Assembly (NCBI GenBank): GCA_963721725.1
Contig: CAVRLX010000016.1
Coordinates: 558,001-622,000, forward strand
Length of the DNA: 64,000 nt
Reading direction: 5' to 3'
From: RI-153 sp963721725
GTDB lineage: Bacteria > Chloroflexota > Anaerolineae > Caldilineales > Caldilineaceae
The position numbers were made by a program, and so were the translations under genes. Below the pieces are notes generated by a model. It was not told the origin of the DNA. It ran no database searches and worked only from the letters and a program-made list of their open reading frames with translations. Shown here piece by piece: positions 10,578-19,750 of the stretch; positions within the stretch are counted from its first letter, which is position 1, and each line of letters opens with the position of its first letter.

Positions 10578-11799
10578 TGCACAGACGTCGGTGATCATCC
10601 CGCTGTGGAACGGGCAATCTTGCATCGCCGATTGCCTGGATGCCCTGCTGATCGCCTGCCGTACCCATACCGCCCCGGTGGAGATCATCGTGGTTGACAA
10701 CGGCTCGGCGGATGGCAGCGCCGGTTTCGTGGCGCAAAGCTATGCCAATGCCGGGGTGCGTCTCATCCGAAACGGGCAAAATTTGGGCTTTGCCGGGGGC
10801 TGCAACGTAGGGCTGCGTGCAGCCACGGGGGACTATCTACTCTTGCTTAACCAGGATACAGTTGTCGATCCCGGCTGGGTGACGGCACTGGTCAACGCAC
10901 TTTCAACCACCGGTGGCATCGTCGGTTCGTTGGCTTTTTTTCCCGACGGCGTCAACGTGCAACACGCTGGGGGCATCATCGAGTGGCCGCTGGGGCTGGC
11001 CCATCATTTGGGGTATGGGGAGCCAGTGACAGCGCGTTGGCGACAGGCTGGCCCCGCCGATTTTGTCACCGCCGCCGCGCTGGGCATCCACCGCCAAATT
11101 ATCGACACTGTGGGGTTGTTCGATGAAGAGTTTTGGCCGGGCTATTATGAGGATGCCGATCTCTGTTACCGGGCGCGCGCAGCGGGCTTTGCGGTTTGGT
11201 ATGAACCAGCGGCCACCCTGACCCACCAAGAATCGGCGGCGTTTCGGCAGCGGCTCCCCACGGCGTGGGCAAGGCTAGGCGGGCGGCTACGTTTTTGTCT
11301 GAAGCATCGTGCGCCTGACTTTTTTCTGAATGAGTTCATTCCCGCCGAGATGGCACAGCGCGCCGCCGTTGTCAGCGGTGATCTTGATGAGACAGTGGCG
11401 CTGGCCTATTTGGAGACCATCCCCGCTCTGGTAGCACTGTGGACCAAGCAAGGCGTCTCAACAGCAATTATAAGTGCCGCTGTAAAAAAGCTTCATTATT
11501 TATATACACCGCTTGGACACGGCAAAACTGGGGATAAGTTCGGGGATAAGTGGTGGCAAGGTGGTGATAAGGTTGCTAACGGGGCTAAGATCAAGCCGAT
11601 CCTTACAGTATCGCCCTACGATAGAGTCCCTGGAATTGGCCCACTCTGGAGAGGATTGCGCCGTCTGCTCCATCAACTGGTAATTTTCTATACTGAGCGC
11701 CAACAAAGCGAATGGGAAGAGATTGTACAACGTCAGCAATTGGAGATCGCTGCCTTACGCACCCAACTTCAAGCCCAGCAAAGGATGCCTTCGCCCTGA
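10570..11799 (+). CDS. GT-A fold glycosyltransferase, family 2 (rhamnosyltransferase-like)
   Basis: The start ATG at 10570 overlaps the preceding reading frame's TGA. The 409 aa product begins MADAQTSVIIPLWNGQSC and has EIIVVDNGSADGS, the NLGFAGGCNVGLRAATGDY segment and LLLNQDTVVDPGW with its metal-binding acidic residues. FDEEFWPGYYEDADLCYRA, typical of GT2 rhamnosyl or rhamnan transferases, comes next. A membrane-proximal tail ends with a Gln/Glu-rich coiled-coil (QQSEWEEIVQRQQLEIAALR). Near residues 315-335 is an odd Gly/Lys/Asp-rich stretch encoded by repeated GGGGATAAG. It is part of the same co-directional glycan run. Confidence 0.9.
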   Translation: MADAQTSVIIPLWNGQSCIADCLDALLIACRTHTAPVEIIVVDNGSADGSAGFVAQSYANAGVRLIRNGQNLGFAGGCNVGLRAATGDYLLLLNQDTVVDPGWVTALVNALSTTGGIVGSLAFFPDGVNVQHAGGIIEWPLGLAHHLGYGEPVTARWRQAGPADFVTAAALGIHRQIIDTVGLFDEEFWPGYYEDADLCYRARAAGFAVWYEPAATLTHQESAAFRQRLPTAWARLGGRLRFCLKHRAPDFFLNEFIPAEMAQRAAVVSGDLDETVALAYLETIPALVALWTKQGVSTAIISAAVKKLHYLYTPLGHGKTGDKFGDKWWQGGDKVANGAKIKPILTVSPYDRVPGIGPLWRGLRRLLHQLVIFYTERQQSEWEEIVQRQQLEIAALRTQLQAQQRMPSP

Positions 11800-11834
11800 A
11801 CAGTCCACGCTCTGGCACAACTCGGCACCTTCCT

Positions 11835-13220
11835 ATGCATACGCTTTTCGTGATCCCAGCCTATCACCCCTTTATCGGCGGCGCGCAGACTTTTGTCCGA
11901 TCTATGGCACGCCGTCTGGTGATGGAAGGGAAAACGGCAACTGTGCTGACGACCAATGCCCAGAGTGCCGCCGATTTTTGGCAGCCTCCCCACAGTGAAC
12001 TCTTGCTTCCCACTGCCATAATAGAGGCGGTCGAGGTGATCCGCCTGCCCATCCGCTATCCGTGGCCTGCGCCTTATCGCTTTGGATTATGGCGGCGGGC
12101 AGGCCACGGGTTGCAGCGTAGCGGGCTGCCGGATGCGCTACAACGGCCTATCCTAAGCCATTTAGCCCGTTCCATGCCTGCTTTGGGCGATTTACAATGG
12201 ACGTTACAGGCCCAGGTTGCCCGTGCCGATTGGGTCTGTGTTGTCGATGCCACCTGGGATGGACTTTTTATCGCCGCCAGCCAGGCAGCCCATCGTGCGG
12301 GCAAACCGGTGTTGGCTGTGCCGCTAATCCACACGGGCAGCGCACAGATTCTCGCCCATTTCCTCATGGCACATCAGGTGGAAATCTACACAAAAGCCAG
12401 CGCCGTGGGCGCGCTAACCCGCTCCGAAGCCGCGCTGATCACTGCCCAGGGCATTCCACCCAATCGAGTTTTTGTGCTGCCCATGGGTGTGGAAGCGCAC
12501 AAAGCCGCCGTGAATTCGGTAGTATCTGCCCGTTCCTACGGCTGGTATAATGAGAAGAGGGCGGCGGTGGCCTTTGTGGGGGCTGCCACCTTTGACAAGG
12601 GCGCATTTACGCTGGTGCGTGCCTTGCTCGCTCTACAACAAAGAGGGCTGGATGTTGACCTGATCTGTGCTGGCCCGCTCCAGTCCTTGCTCCAACATTT
12701 TATCGAGAGCCAGCCCCCGGCAGATCAACAACGGCTGCGGGGACGAGTTCACCTGTTGGGCGTGGTGGACGAAGCCGAAAAGTCGACATTGCTCTCGGCG
12801 GCGGCGGTGCTGGCCTTGCCCAGTCGGGTGGATGCTTTCGGCATTGTGATTTTAGAGGCGTGGTCTCACGGCAAGCCTGTAGTGGCCGCCGCCGCGGGTG
12901 GGCTGGCCGAGATCGTCACCCACGGCGAAACGGGATTGCTGGTCCCCTTTGATGATGTTATAGCGCTGGCCGATGCTTTGGAACGATTGTTGCATGACCC
13001 GGCTTTGGCACAACGGCTGGGGACCGCAGGCCAAGAGACCGTGCAGACCCAATACACCTGGGATCATACCTACGAAACGTTATGCACTCTTTATGAAAAA
13101 ATCCACCGTACCGGCCAAACCACAACCGATTCCACTGGAGATAGCCGTCGCCGTCGAAGAAGCCAGCGCCTATCGTCCGTGGGTGCTCCCCACCACGGAA
13201 GAGCCAATCACGATGGATAG
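11835..13220 (+). CDS. GT-B fold glycosyltransferase, family 4
   Basis: ATG 11835 gives MHTLFVIPAYHPFIGGAQTF, the expected GT4 N-terminus, so the longer upstream reading is rejected. The catalytic half contains AFVGAATFDKGAFTLVRA and LPSRVDAFGIVILEAWSHGK, then PVVAAAAGGLAEIVTHGETG. The protein is paralogous to the gene at 4124. Its last 40 residues (GDSRRRRRSQRLSSVG and onward) look non-native and overlap the next gene by 128 bases. In a third frame a TGA at 13094-13096 would give an ATGA overlap with the next ATG. I suspect one indel just before 13093, so that the true end is there. Confidence 0.85.
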   Translation: MHTLFVIPAYHPFIGGAQTFVRSMARRLVMEGKTATVLTTNAQSAADFWQPPHSELLLPTAIIEAVEVIRLPIRYPWPAPYRFGLWRRAGHGLQRSGLPDALQRPILSHLARSMPALGDLQWTLQAQVARADWVCVVDATWDGLFIAASQAAHRAGKPVLAVPLIHTGSAQILAHFLMAHQVEIYTKASAVGALTRSEAALITAQGIPPNRVFVLPMGVEAHKAAVNSVVSARSYGWYNEKRAAVAFVGAATFDKGAFTLVRALLALQQRGLDVDLICAGPLQSLLQHFIESQPPADQQRLRGRVHLLGVVDEAEKSTLLSAAAVLALPSRVDAFGIVILEAWSHGKPVVAAAAGGLAEIVTHGETGLLVPFDDVIALADALERLLHDPALAQRLGTAGQETVQTQYTWDHTYETLCTLYEKIHRTGQTTTDSTGDSRRRRRSQRLSSVGAPHHGRANHDG

Positions 13221-14556
13221 ACCCGGCGTACTTTATCCCAGCGACGAGCTTTATTGGCATGAATGGGATGTGCAGTTGCCGCCATTTTTGCAGCCCAAAC
13301 AAAAGCGTATTGCGCTGGTTGTGCATAAATTTCCCCCAGAGAGTCTGGGCGGCACCGAGATCTATTGCTGGAGTCTGGCCCGCGAACTGCGCCAGGCCGG
13401 CCACGAGGTTTACATTTTCTATCCCACGCCAGATTTGTTGCCTGGCGACGAACGCATTGAACGTGAGGGGATTCACCTGTGGCGGGTTCCGCTGCCGGAG
13501 ACGCGCCAGACTGAAAATCCTGTGAGCCAGTATTGGCATACCTTTCGTGATGTGGGGATCGAAAACGCATTTAAGGCGTTTTTGGCGGAAAGCCGACCGG
13601 ATCTTGTCCATTTCCAGCATGTTCAAGGGGTCTCGGCGCGGCTGTTGGAACTGGCCGCGCCGCTGCCTCGCATTGTCACGCTACACGATTATTGGTATTT
13701 CTGCGCCAACAGCCAGTTGATCCGCCCGGATCGTCGCCCGTGTACGGGGCCGACGGGGGGCTGCATGAATTGTGTTGACTGTGCTACAGAGCGGGTTGAT
13801 CTGCAATGGATGCGGGCCATGCGTCCGCTGGTGGCGCTGCCCTTTGCCTATCGCAATCGCTATCTGCGCCAGTTGGCCGAAAGCGTGGATCTCTTTATTG
13901 CCCCCAGCGAATTTCTGCGCCGCACCTATGTTGACCAGGGCTTCCCCGCCGACCGGATTGTGGTGATTGAAAATGGGCTTGACGCCGAAAAGTTGGCCTA
14001 TCTACCTTCGCCGCTCCTGCCTGAACCATCCGCCCATCCCCATTTTGGTTTCGTGGGCGCGCTGGCCTGGCAAAAGGGCGTGCATGTGCTGATCGAGGCG
14101 TTCAACCGCCTGGGGCACAATGCTGCCCTCACCATCTATGGCAGCGAGCACCTCTTTCCCGACTATGTAGCCGAGCTGAAGAAATTGGCCCATCACCCCA
14201 ACATCCGCTTTGCCGGGCTGTTGGATCCGCGACAGGTAGGCGCGGCCTTGCGCCAGATGGATTGTCTTGTGGTTCCTTCCCTTTGGTATGAAAACTCACC
14301 GCTGGTGATCCAAGAAGCCTATGGCGTGGGCGTGCCTGTGGTTGCCAGCCGCTTGGGGGCGCTGACGGAGAAGGTGGAAGATGGGCGCATGGGGCGGCTG
14401 TTTGAAGCAGGCAATGTGGACGACCTGAGCAGCGTGCTGCAAACGCTGGTGGATAATCCCCACTTTTTGGCCCAGATGGCCGAGCAGATCACGCCGGCCC
14501 CGCTCATGAATCAACACGCCGCCCATCTCCTTTCGCTCTACGATCATCTGTTATAG
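13093..14556 (+). CDS. GT-B fold glycosyltransferase, family 4
   Basis: About 487 aa from ATG 13093, or 447 aa from ATG 13213, which has a GGAAGAG ribosome site upstream. Codon use and residue content are natural from 13093, so I keep the longer form with reservations. The core has IALVVHKFPPESLGGTEIYC, VTLHDYWYFCANSQLI, a Cys cluster (CTGPTGGCMNCVDCA), HFGFVGALAWQKGVHVLIEA and WYENSPLVIQEAYGVGVPVV. The Cys cluster, with three or four closely spaced cysteines after HDYW..C, resembles that of the paralogue at 5392 and may bind metal. It is the last gene of the glycan run and is followed by a hairpin terminator. Confidence 0.85.
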   Translation: MKKSTVPAKPQPIPLEIAVAVEEASAYRPWVLPTTEEPITMDRPGVLYPSDELYWHEWDVQLPPFLQPKQKRIALVVHKFPPESLGGTEIYCWSLARELRQAGHEVYIFYPTPDLLPGDERIEREGIHLWRVPLPETRQTENPVSQYWHTFRDVGIENAFKAFLAESRPDLVHFQHVQGVSARLLELAAPLPRIVTLHDYWYFCANSQLIRPDRRPCTGPTGGCMNCVDCATERVDLQWMRAMRPLVALPFAYRNRYLRQLAESVDLFIAPSEFLRRTYVDQGFPADRIVVIENGLDAEKLAYLPSPLLPEPSAHPHFGFVGALAWQKGVHVLIEAFNRLGHNAALTIYGSEHLFPDYVAELKKLAHHPNIRFAGLLDPRQVGAALRQMDCLVVPSLWYENSPLVIQEAYGVGVPVVASRLGALTEKVEDGRMGRLFEAGNVDDLSSVLQTLVDNPHFLAQMAEQITPAPLMNQHAAHLLSLYDHLL

Positions 14557-14605
14557 TCACGTAATTTTCAGGACTTGAACTTTGCCGCAAAGTTCGACGG
14601 CTGCG

Positions 14606-14634
14606 AACCTCTTCCCAACCTGGGGAGAGGTTTT
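14606..14634 (+). terminator. Intrinsic terminator after the glycan cluster
   Basis: An 11-bp stem (AACCTCTTCCC pairing with GGGGAGAGGTT, one GU pair) with a 5-nt loop is followed by a short T run. It lies 50 bases after the last glycosyltransferase stop and closes the 1.85-14.56 kb transcription unit. Confidence 0.65.
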
Positions 14635-14707
14635 GTGCTTTGGGCCAAGATTGTTATGATAGGACAGTTTATAGCCGCGCTGCACTAGTTGACGAGAGGA
14701 TATCCAC

Positions 14708-15049
14708 GTGCCCGATCTGTTGATCACCCTCGGCGCGATTGTATTGCTTATTATAGGGGCTGTTTACCCGCTGATCGCCATCTATGCAATGGTTAACCGC
14801 ATGAATCGCAAAGATGCGCCACCGCCTGCACCGCTGGGCATTATGGTGCGCTTTTTGCTCATTGCTACCGTGCCCATTGCCGGCATTTTGGGTGGTTTTG
14901 CGGGTTTGGTGCCTGCCGTGTGGGCCAGTTTGGTTCTGCGGATTTTAATCCTGGCAATGGCCGCGGCGTCGCTGGCTGGGTTTGTGACCCTGGCTGTTAT
15001 TGCGCGACTAGAAGGCAACCGCCCCACGCCGCCGGGCGAGAATAGCTAA
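14708..15049 (+). CDS. Small membrane protein of unknown function
   Basis: A 113 aa protein starting at GTG 14708, preceded by GAGAGGA. Hydrophobic segments at about residues 4-29 and 44-66, and at about 70-100 (one or two passes), predict three or four transmembrane helices, with a short Pro-rich cytosolic loop (RKDAPPPAPLG) between the first and second. The C-terminal tail is polar. I do not recognise a family. It precedes an FMN reductase gene by 30 bases and may share its transcript. Confidence 0.6.
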   Translation: MPDLLITLGAIVLLIIGAVYPLIAIYAMVNRMNRKDAPPPAPLGIMVRFLLIATVPIAGILGGFAGLVPAVWASLVLRILILAMAAASLAGFVTLAVIARLEGNRPTPPGENS

Positions 15050-15079
15050 TTTCGTGATGTTACCCACAACGGGGGATGT

Positions 15080-15709
15080 GTGAATCTTCAGATCTCAGGC
15101 GAACAAAACAGGCCGGTTCCCGTCCACATTACAGCCATCTGTGGCAGTATGCGCGGCGATGGCAGCTACACACGCAAGGCATTAGGATTGGCGCTGGACG
15201 CAGCCCGGGCCGCCGGGGCCACCGTGGATCTGATTGATCTGGCTGAGCATACCCTCCCCCTGTGCGGCAGCCCCGGTGATACGCCCGACAATTCCCAGGT
15301 GCTGGCCTTGAAAGCACGCGTGAGTGCGGCGCACGGCATTTTGCTTGGCTCGCCTGAATATCACAACAGCTTCAGCGGCGTGCTTAAAAACGCGCTAGAT
15401 CTCATGGGCAGCGACGAGTTTCGTGGCAAAATTGTGGGGTTGTTGGGTGTGGCCGGGGGCAGCGCTGGCGCGGTCAATACGCTGGGCCATCTGCGTGTCG
15501 TGGTGCGCGGCGTGGGCGGCTGGAGTCTGCCTGTGCAGATTAGCATCCCCACCGTGCGCAGTGCCTTCCACGAAGGGCGTCTTGTGGACCCAGGATTACA
15601 GCAGCGCATTGATTTCTTCGGCAAAGAGCTGGTACGTTTTGCCCGCTTGCACAGCCTGGTCCCCTCGTTGGAGCATTTGCTCATGGATATCATTGATGAA
15701 AATATCTGA
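15080..15709 (+). CDS. NAD(P)H-dependent FMN reductase family protein
   Basis: A 209 aa flavodoxin-like protein. ICGSMRGDGSYTRKAL is the phosphate-binding loop for FMN, LPLCGSPGDTPDN and LGSPEYHNSFSGVLKNALD are the hallmark segments of the NADPH-dependent FMN/chromate/azo reductase group, and GLLGVAGGSAGAVNTLGHLR follows. The family transfers electrons from NAD(P)H to FMN or quinones in the cytoplasm. The start is GTG 15080 with a purine-rich site just upstream. Its last 14 bases overlap the next gene, so the two are probably co-translated. Confidence 0.88.
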   Translation: MNLQISGEQNRPVPVHITAICGSMRGDGSYTRKALGLALDAARAAGATVDLIDLAEHTLPLCGSPGDTPDNSQVLALKARVSAAHGILLGSPEYHNSFSGVLKNALDLMGSDEFRGKIVGLLGVAGGSAGAVNTLGHLRVVVRGVGGWSLPVQISIPTVRSAFHEGRLVDPGLQQRIDFFGKELVRFARLHSLVPSLEHLLMDIIDENI

Positions 15710-16127
15710 CGATGCGCGCATCTACCCATCACAGCGCCGCTATGGCTTCATGACCGCAGTGGGGTTTGCGGTAGCACTGCTCTTTGGGTGGACCTTACCC
15801 ACGCGGTTTGGCTGGTTTGATCTGATCTTCTTTGGGGTGGCCCTGATCTTTGCGCTGGTCAATGTGCGCTGGCTCTTTACACGCGCCGAGTTGACGCCCA
15901 ATGGGCTAACACTGCATCAGCCGTTGGTGGCCCCACGCCATGTCCAATTTCGGCAAATGGTGGCGGTCTTTGAAGCTGGTCGCGCCATGCCTGGGGTGAG
16001 CGTGGTCTATTATCCACTGGCGGAAAGCGGCCTTGTGGAGATGGACTCTCCACGTACGCTCTTTCTGCCCGCGCTGGAGCGGCAGGCCGAATTGTTAGCC
16101 GTGTTGCATCACGAAATTCCAGAGTAA
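15696..16127 (+). CDS. Membrane protein with two helices and a PH-like C-terminal domain
   Basis: A 143 aa protein whose ATG at 15696 lies inside the end of the FMN reductase gene. Residues 17-33 and 39-60 are hydrophobic, then a soluble part begins FTRAELTPNGLTLHQPL and continues with alternating short strands, the layout seen in bacterial PH-like (bPH/DUF) membrane proteins. I do not recognise an exact family. Tight coupling suggests a shared operon with the reductase and the downstream GNAT. Confidence 0.6.
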   Translation: MKISDDARIYPSQRRYGFMTAVGFAVALLFGWTLPTRFGWFDLIFFGVALIFALVNVRWLFTRAELTPNGLTLHQPLVAPRHVQFRQMVAVFEAGRAMPGVSVVYYPLAESGLVEMDSPRTLFLPALERQAELLAVLHHEIPE

Positions 16128-16165
16128 ACATCCATTTGATCCAGTTCACTGACAAGAGGTGACCG

Positions 16166-17092
16166 GTGGAAACCGTTCGCAATGACCCTTTTGTACGCCT
16201 TACCTATGCCTCTGAAAGCCGTCAGATGGTTGAATTGTTGCGCCCGCTCTTGGCCCAGAGCCTCTACAGCCAATGGATGGACAACACTGCTGTGCTGGAA
16301 CAGAGCTTTCAGGCTGTGCCAACCACTGTGCGCGAGGTACGCTGGCTGAGCCATCAGGTGTTGGGGGCCTGGGACGGAGAAACACTATTGGGGTTTATAG
16401 AGGTGGGCACAGGCTACGATCACGCCACGTTACATCTCAGCGGGGATCGTCCGCTGGGTCTATTGCGTTTTCTGGCCTTGCCCGCCGACTATATTATAGC
16501 GAGCCGGGTAGCAAAGACCTTGCTCCAGGCCGCGGATGAATGGTGGCGCGAAAGCCGGGTGCAACGGGTGCGTGCCTTTTCGCTCAGCACAGGCTACCCG
16601 GATTTTCAGTGTGGAGCGGGCATGTTGCCAGGCCAGTGGGAAGATACCCTGCACTGGCTCACCGACGCTGGCTATCGCATGAGCGAACGCTACTATTGTA
16701 TGGCTTATCCGCTGCAACGACCGCTGTTGGAACCGTTGCCAGAGGGGAAATTTTCGCTCTGGCTCCAACAAACGCAGACCACGCGCAGCTATCAGATCCT
16801 TGTCGGCGAAGAGCGCGTGGCCGAGGCCGATCTACATCTACGCCAAGTCGATGTGCCTAGTGGCGTCAACCCCATCGCTTACATTAGCCGCTGGCGCGTG
16901 CTTTCCCCGTGGCGGCGGCGCGGCATTGGCCGTTGGCTGCTGCGGCGCATGGTTAACGATGCTTATTTGATTGGCTGCCGTCAGACGGTCCTGCACGTCA
17001 ACCATGAGGATTATGCGGCAGTGGCGCTGCTCCATCAGGTGGGCTTTGAAGAGCTTAGCTACCGGGGCTATACGCTGGAAAAACGACTCTAA
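16166..17092 (+). CDS. GNAT family N-acetyltransferase-like protein
   Basis: A 308 aa protein with a GTG start at 16166 and AGAGGTG upstream. The C-terminal third has the GNAT core: YISRWRVLSPWRRRGIGRWL is the acetyl-CoA pyrophosphate loop (R-R-x-G-I-G), followed by VLHVNHEDYAAVALLHQVGF as the final strand-helix pair. The N-terminal 180 residues look like a second, degenerate GNAT module (LGAWDGETLLGFIEVG), so it may be a tandem GNAT. The substrate is unknown. TAATG couples it to the following glycosyltransferase. Confidence 0.75.
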   Translation: METVRNDPFVRLTYASESRQMVELLRPLLAQSLYSQWMDNTAVLEQSFQAVPTTVREVRWLSHQVLGAWDGETLLGFIEVGTGYDHATLHLSGDRPLGLLRFLALPADYIIASRVAKTLLQAADEWWRESRVQRVRAFSLSTGYPDFQCGAGMLPGQWEDTLHWLTDAGYRMSERYYCMAYPLQRPLLEPLPEGKFSLWLQQTQTTRSYQILVGEERVAEADLHLRQVDVPSGVNPIAYISRWRVLSPWRRRGIGRWLLRRMVNDAYLIGCRQTVLHVNHEDYAAVALLHQVGFEELSYRGYTLEKRL

Positions 17093-18300
17093 TGCACATT
17101 CTCTTTGTCAGCGGGGAATATCCGCCTATGCGCGGCGGCGTGGGCGCATATACCGCCGAATTAGGCCGTGCGCTGAAGACTCAGGGCGTGGATGTCTCTG
17201 TTATCACCCGCGCTATGGTGGAATCTGGGGACAATTCCCCAGGTTATCCCCAGATTTATCCCCAGATCCACCAGTGGGGATGGGGAATGGTGGGGGAAAT
17301 TGCCCGACTGGCTCAGGCGATTAAGGCCGATTGGCTGCATGTGCAATATCAAACTGCCGCCTTTGCCATGCACCCGGCCATTCACTTTGCCCCCATTTTC
17401 TGGAAACGGGCGGGTCTTCGCGTCGCCTGGACGTACCATGATCTGCTGGCTCCGTACCTTTTCCCCAAAGCAGGGACAAAGATACGTCGCTGGGTGACCC
17501 ACTATCCGGCGCAGACGGCCCACGTCGCCGTCGTCACCAACGAAGGCGATTACCGTCAATTGCAGCCCCATGCCCGCCGTCTGGCAAAGATCCCAATTGG
17601 CAGCAACGTGGCCGGGCTAACCCTTTCGACAGAAGAACGCCGCGCCCAGCGCCAACAGCGTGGCTATGGTCCAGATGATCTCGTTCTCGGCTATTTTGGC
17701 TTTCTCAACCAGAGCAAGGGGGGGATGACGCTCATCGATACATTACATCGGTTGGTGCAGAGCGGACGCAACGCCCGGCTGCTCATGATCGGCGAGCGGG
17801 TGGGGGCCAGCGATCCGACCAATCAGCGCTATCTGCACAAGGTAGAAAGCCAGATTGTTCGGCTGGGGCTGGCGGAGCGTGTCCAGTGGACGGGCCATCA
17901 ATCAGCGGCGGCGGTGAGCGCCGATCTCAACGCGGTGGATGTGTTGCTGATGCCCTACACGGATGGCGTCAGTCTGCGCCGGGGAACGCTGCTGGCGGGG
18001 CTGGCGAACGGCTGTGCCATTGTCACCACCGAGCCACAAGCCCCGCTGCCGGAACTTGCCCACGAGCGTGATCTGCTCTTGGTTCCCCCGGCGGATGCAG
18101 TTGCCACGGCGGCGGCGGTGATGCGGCTGATGGATACACCGGCGCTGTTGGCCGCTATGCGCCAGAATGCCCGTCAGTGCCATCAAGCCTTTACATGGGA
18201 GCGAATTGTGGAGCAGCATAGGGCGATCTACTGCTTACCAGAAGACCACCATTTCGGTGCTGGTGTGAAGATCCATACTGGAGATAGAGAGCACGGCTAA
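17092..18300 (+). CDS. GT-B fold glycosyltransferase, family 4
   Basis: A 402 aa enzyme starting MHILFVSGEYPPMRGGVGAY, the GT4 opening strand and acceptor loop. The donor domain has LGYFGFLNQSKGGMTLIDTL, LMPYTDGVSLRRGTLLAGLANG and PLPELAHERDLLLV. The segment VESGDNSPGYPQIYPQIHQW at about residues 43-62 is an unusual insertion encoded by repeated TTATCCCCAG sequence. The last 20 residues run into the convergent TadE-like gene, so the true C-terminus may differ. It is separate from the main glycan run but close to it; no specificity can be assigned. Confidence 0.85.
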   Translation: MHILFVSGEYPPMRGGVGAYTAELGRALKTQGVDVSVITRAMVESGDNSPGYPQIYPQIHQWGWGMVGEIARLAQAIKADWLHVQYQTAAFAMHPAIHFAPIFWKRAGLRVAWTYHDLLAPYLFPKAGTKIRRWVTHYPAQTAHVAVVTNEGDYRQLQPHARRLAKIPIGSNVAGLTLSTEERRAQRQQRGYGPDDLVLGYFGFLNQSKGGMTLIDTLHRLVQSGRNARLLMIGERVGASDPTNQRYLHKVESQIVRLGLAERVQWTGHQSAAAVSADLNAVDVLLMPYTDGVSLRRGTLLAGLANGCAIVTTEPQAPLPELAHERDLLLVPPADAVATAAAVMRLMDTPALLAAMRQNARQCHQAFTWERIVEQHRAIYCLPEDHHFGAGVKIHTGDREHG

Positions 18301-18656
18301 AAAGAGGGGCAGCGTATAGTCCACGTCAACAATCACATGGTTGGCGGGGGGAAGCCGTTCTGTTGATATTGTATCGTCACCTCAGCCAGCCCCGGATCAA
18401 GCCCGCCGCGCACGAGTTCTTCCAGGGCAAGCGTGCGTAGTTCATTGCTCTGCACCTCTGCCGCTGCACCCATCATAGCGGCCTCGCGGCTGGCGTTGAG
18501 CATGACCACATAGGCTTGCAACGAACGCCCCACATCAAAGACCCCTGCCAGCAGAAGCAGCAACAAGGGCAGGATAATCATAAATTCCACCAAACTCTGG
18601 CCGGTTTCGTTCTGTGCAGATTGGAATTGTTTTTGGCGTTGTGCCCAGATTGTCAT
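18235..18656 (-). CDS. tadE: TadE-like pilus assembly protein, one homopolymer frameshift
   Basis: About 140 aa if joined. ATG 18656 gives MTIWAQRQKQFQSAQNETGQ, then SLVEFMIILPLLLLLLAGVFDVGR, the single-pass pseudopilin-like helix of TadE. A TTG 21 bases upstream is an alternative start. As written, the frame stops at 18333 after GFPPPTM. Adding one C to the C6 run at about 18346-18351 lets it continue as ANHVIVDVDYTLPLFLAVLS to a TAA at 18235, the expected conserved C-terminal half. It is a minor pilin-like part of the Tad machine, placed alone on the minus strand 3 kb from the flp operon. Its end overlaps the convergent glycosyltransferase. Confidence 0.8.
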
Positions 18657-18809
18657 AAGGTTGTGCCTTCGCTTCAAATTGCTATAGCCTTTGCTATCCT
18701 AAGCAGTGCTACAAAGGAACATTTTTTGCTCTTTAAACAATGTCCTTGTGTGCTGCTTAGGCACATAGATATCATAACCCTGTAATCGCGTGCCTTGCCA
18801 GAATTGACT

Positions 18810-19697
18810 ATGAAACGAGCCTATTCCGTGCAACCTACCCCATCGCTGACCGTCAAGCGTGAGCCAGTGGCGCTTTCGTGGTGGAGCGCATTAGCCTTTG
18901 CCATTGTGATTCTTAATCTTTACGGCGTGCGTTTTCAGAGTGCACCGCTCACGCTCTTTGTGCCGGTGATTGGGTTGACTGGATTGTCGCTGCCGCTTTT
19001 GTTGATGTTGCGCCGGTTGCCACTGAATCTACGCCTGCTTTGCAGCTACTTTGTGGCGTTTACGCTCTTTATGCACCTGCGCTGCTTTGCCGACGATACC
19101 TCTATTCCCGTGCAGATGGATTATGTAATCTATATGGAGCGGGCGCTCTTTGGCGGCATCATCCCCACCACTTGGCTGCAAGCCCACCTCTATCATGGCG
19201 TGTGGGGACCGCTGGAGATCATCTCGGTTGCCACACACACCTCTTACTTTTTCATGCCCTATGCCGTGGCACTCTGGTTGTGGCGCTTCCACCCGCAGAC
19301 AATGGCCCGCTATGTGGTGGCGCTCATGGGTACGCTGGGCCTGGGGCTGGTCATCTATTATCTGTTGCCCACTGTCCCGCCGTGGATGGCCGCGGAAGCA
19401 GGTAAAATTAATCTGCACCGGGTCATCTTTGAGCTGCTGACCCTGCCGCCCAGCATTGATCCTAACCCTGTGGCGGCGATGCCCTCGTTGCACACGGGGC
19501 TGACCACTGTCGTTGCCCTCGCTTTGGGCCGCGCTCATCGGATCGGGCGTCCTCTGGGCGTAGGCTATGTTCTGCTCATGGGCTTTTCTCTGGTCTATCT
19601 GGGCGAACATTACGTCGTCGATCTGCTGGCCGGGCTGATCATCGCGCTGTTGGCATGGCGGATGGCAAGTAGAGTTGAGAGGTTGAACCCGGATTGA
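18810..19697 (+). CDS. PAP2-superfamily membrane phosphatase/transferase
   Basis: About 295 aa from ATG 18810 (a TTG at 18795 is also in frame). Six or so transmembrane helices are visible. The catalytic motifs are the C2 segment MPSLHTGLTTVVALALG and the C3 segment LGEHYVVDLLAGL. C1 is weak, as in the PAP2_3 group related to inositol phosphorylceramide synthases. Such enzymes hydrolyse or transfer phosphate head groups of lipids at the outer face of the membrane. It is convergent with the GT87 gene, another lipid-linked-glycan type enzyme, so a role in lipid or polyprenol-phosphate metabolism is plausible. Confidence 0.82.
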   Translation: MKRAYSVQPTPSLTVKREPVALSWWSALAFAIVILNLYGVRFQSAPLTLFVPVIGLTGLSLPLLLMLRRLPLNLRLLCSYFVAFTLFMHLRCFADDTSIPVQMDYVIYMERALFGGIIPTTWLQAHLYHGVWGPLEIISVATHTSYFFMPYAVALWLWRFHPQTMARYVVALMGTLGLGLVIYYLLPTVPPWMAAEAGKINLHRVIFELLTLPPSIDPNPVAAMPSLHTGLTTVVALALGRAHRIGRPLGVGYVLLMGFSLVYLGEHYVVDLLAGLIIALLAWRMASRVERLNPD

Positions 19698-19750
19698 ATG
19701 GATCGGGCGGGATTGCCACAGATTGTATACCCTGATTCGCGCACATTCGT

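Noticed and set aside
17242..17267. TTATCCCCA pairs considered as DnaA boxes or an origin
   Set aside because: They lie inside an intact glycosyltransferase gene, match the DnaA consensus poorly and have no AT-rich unwinding region or dnaA/dnaN nearby.
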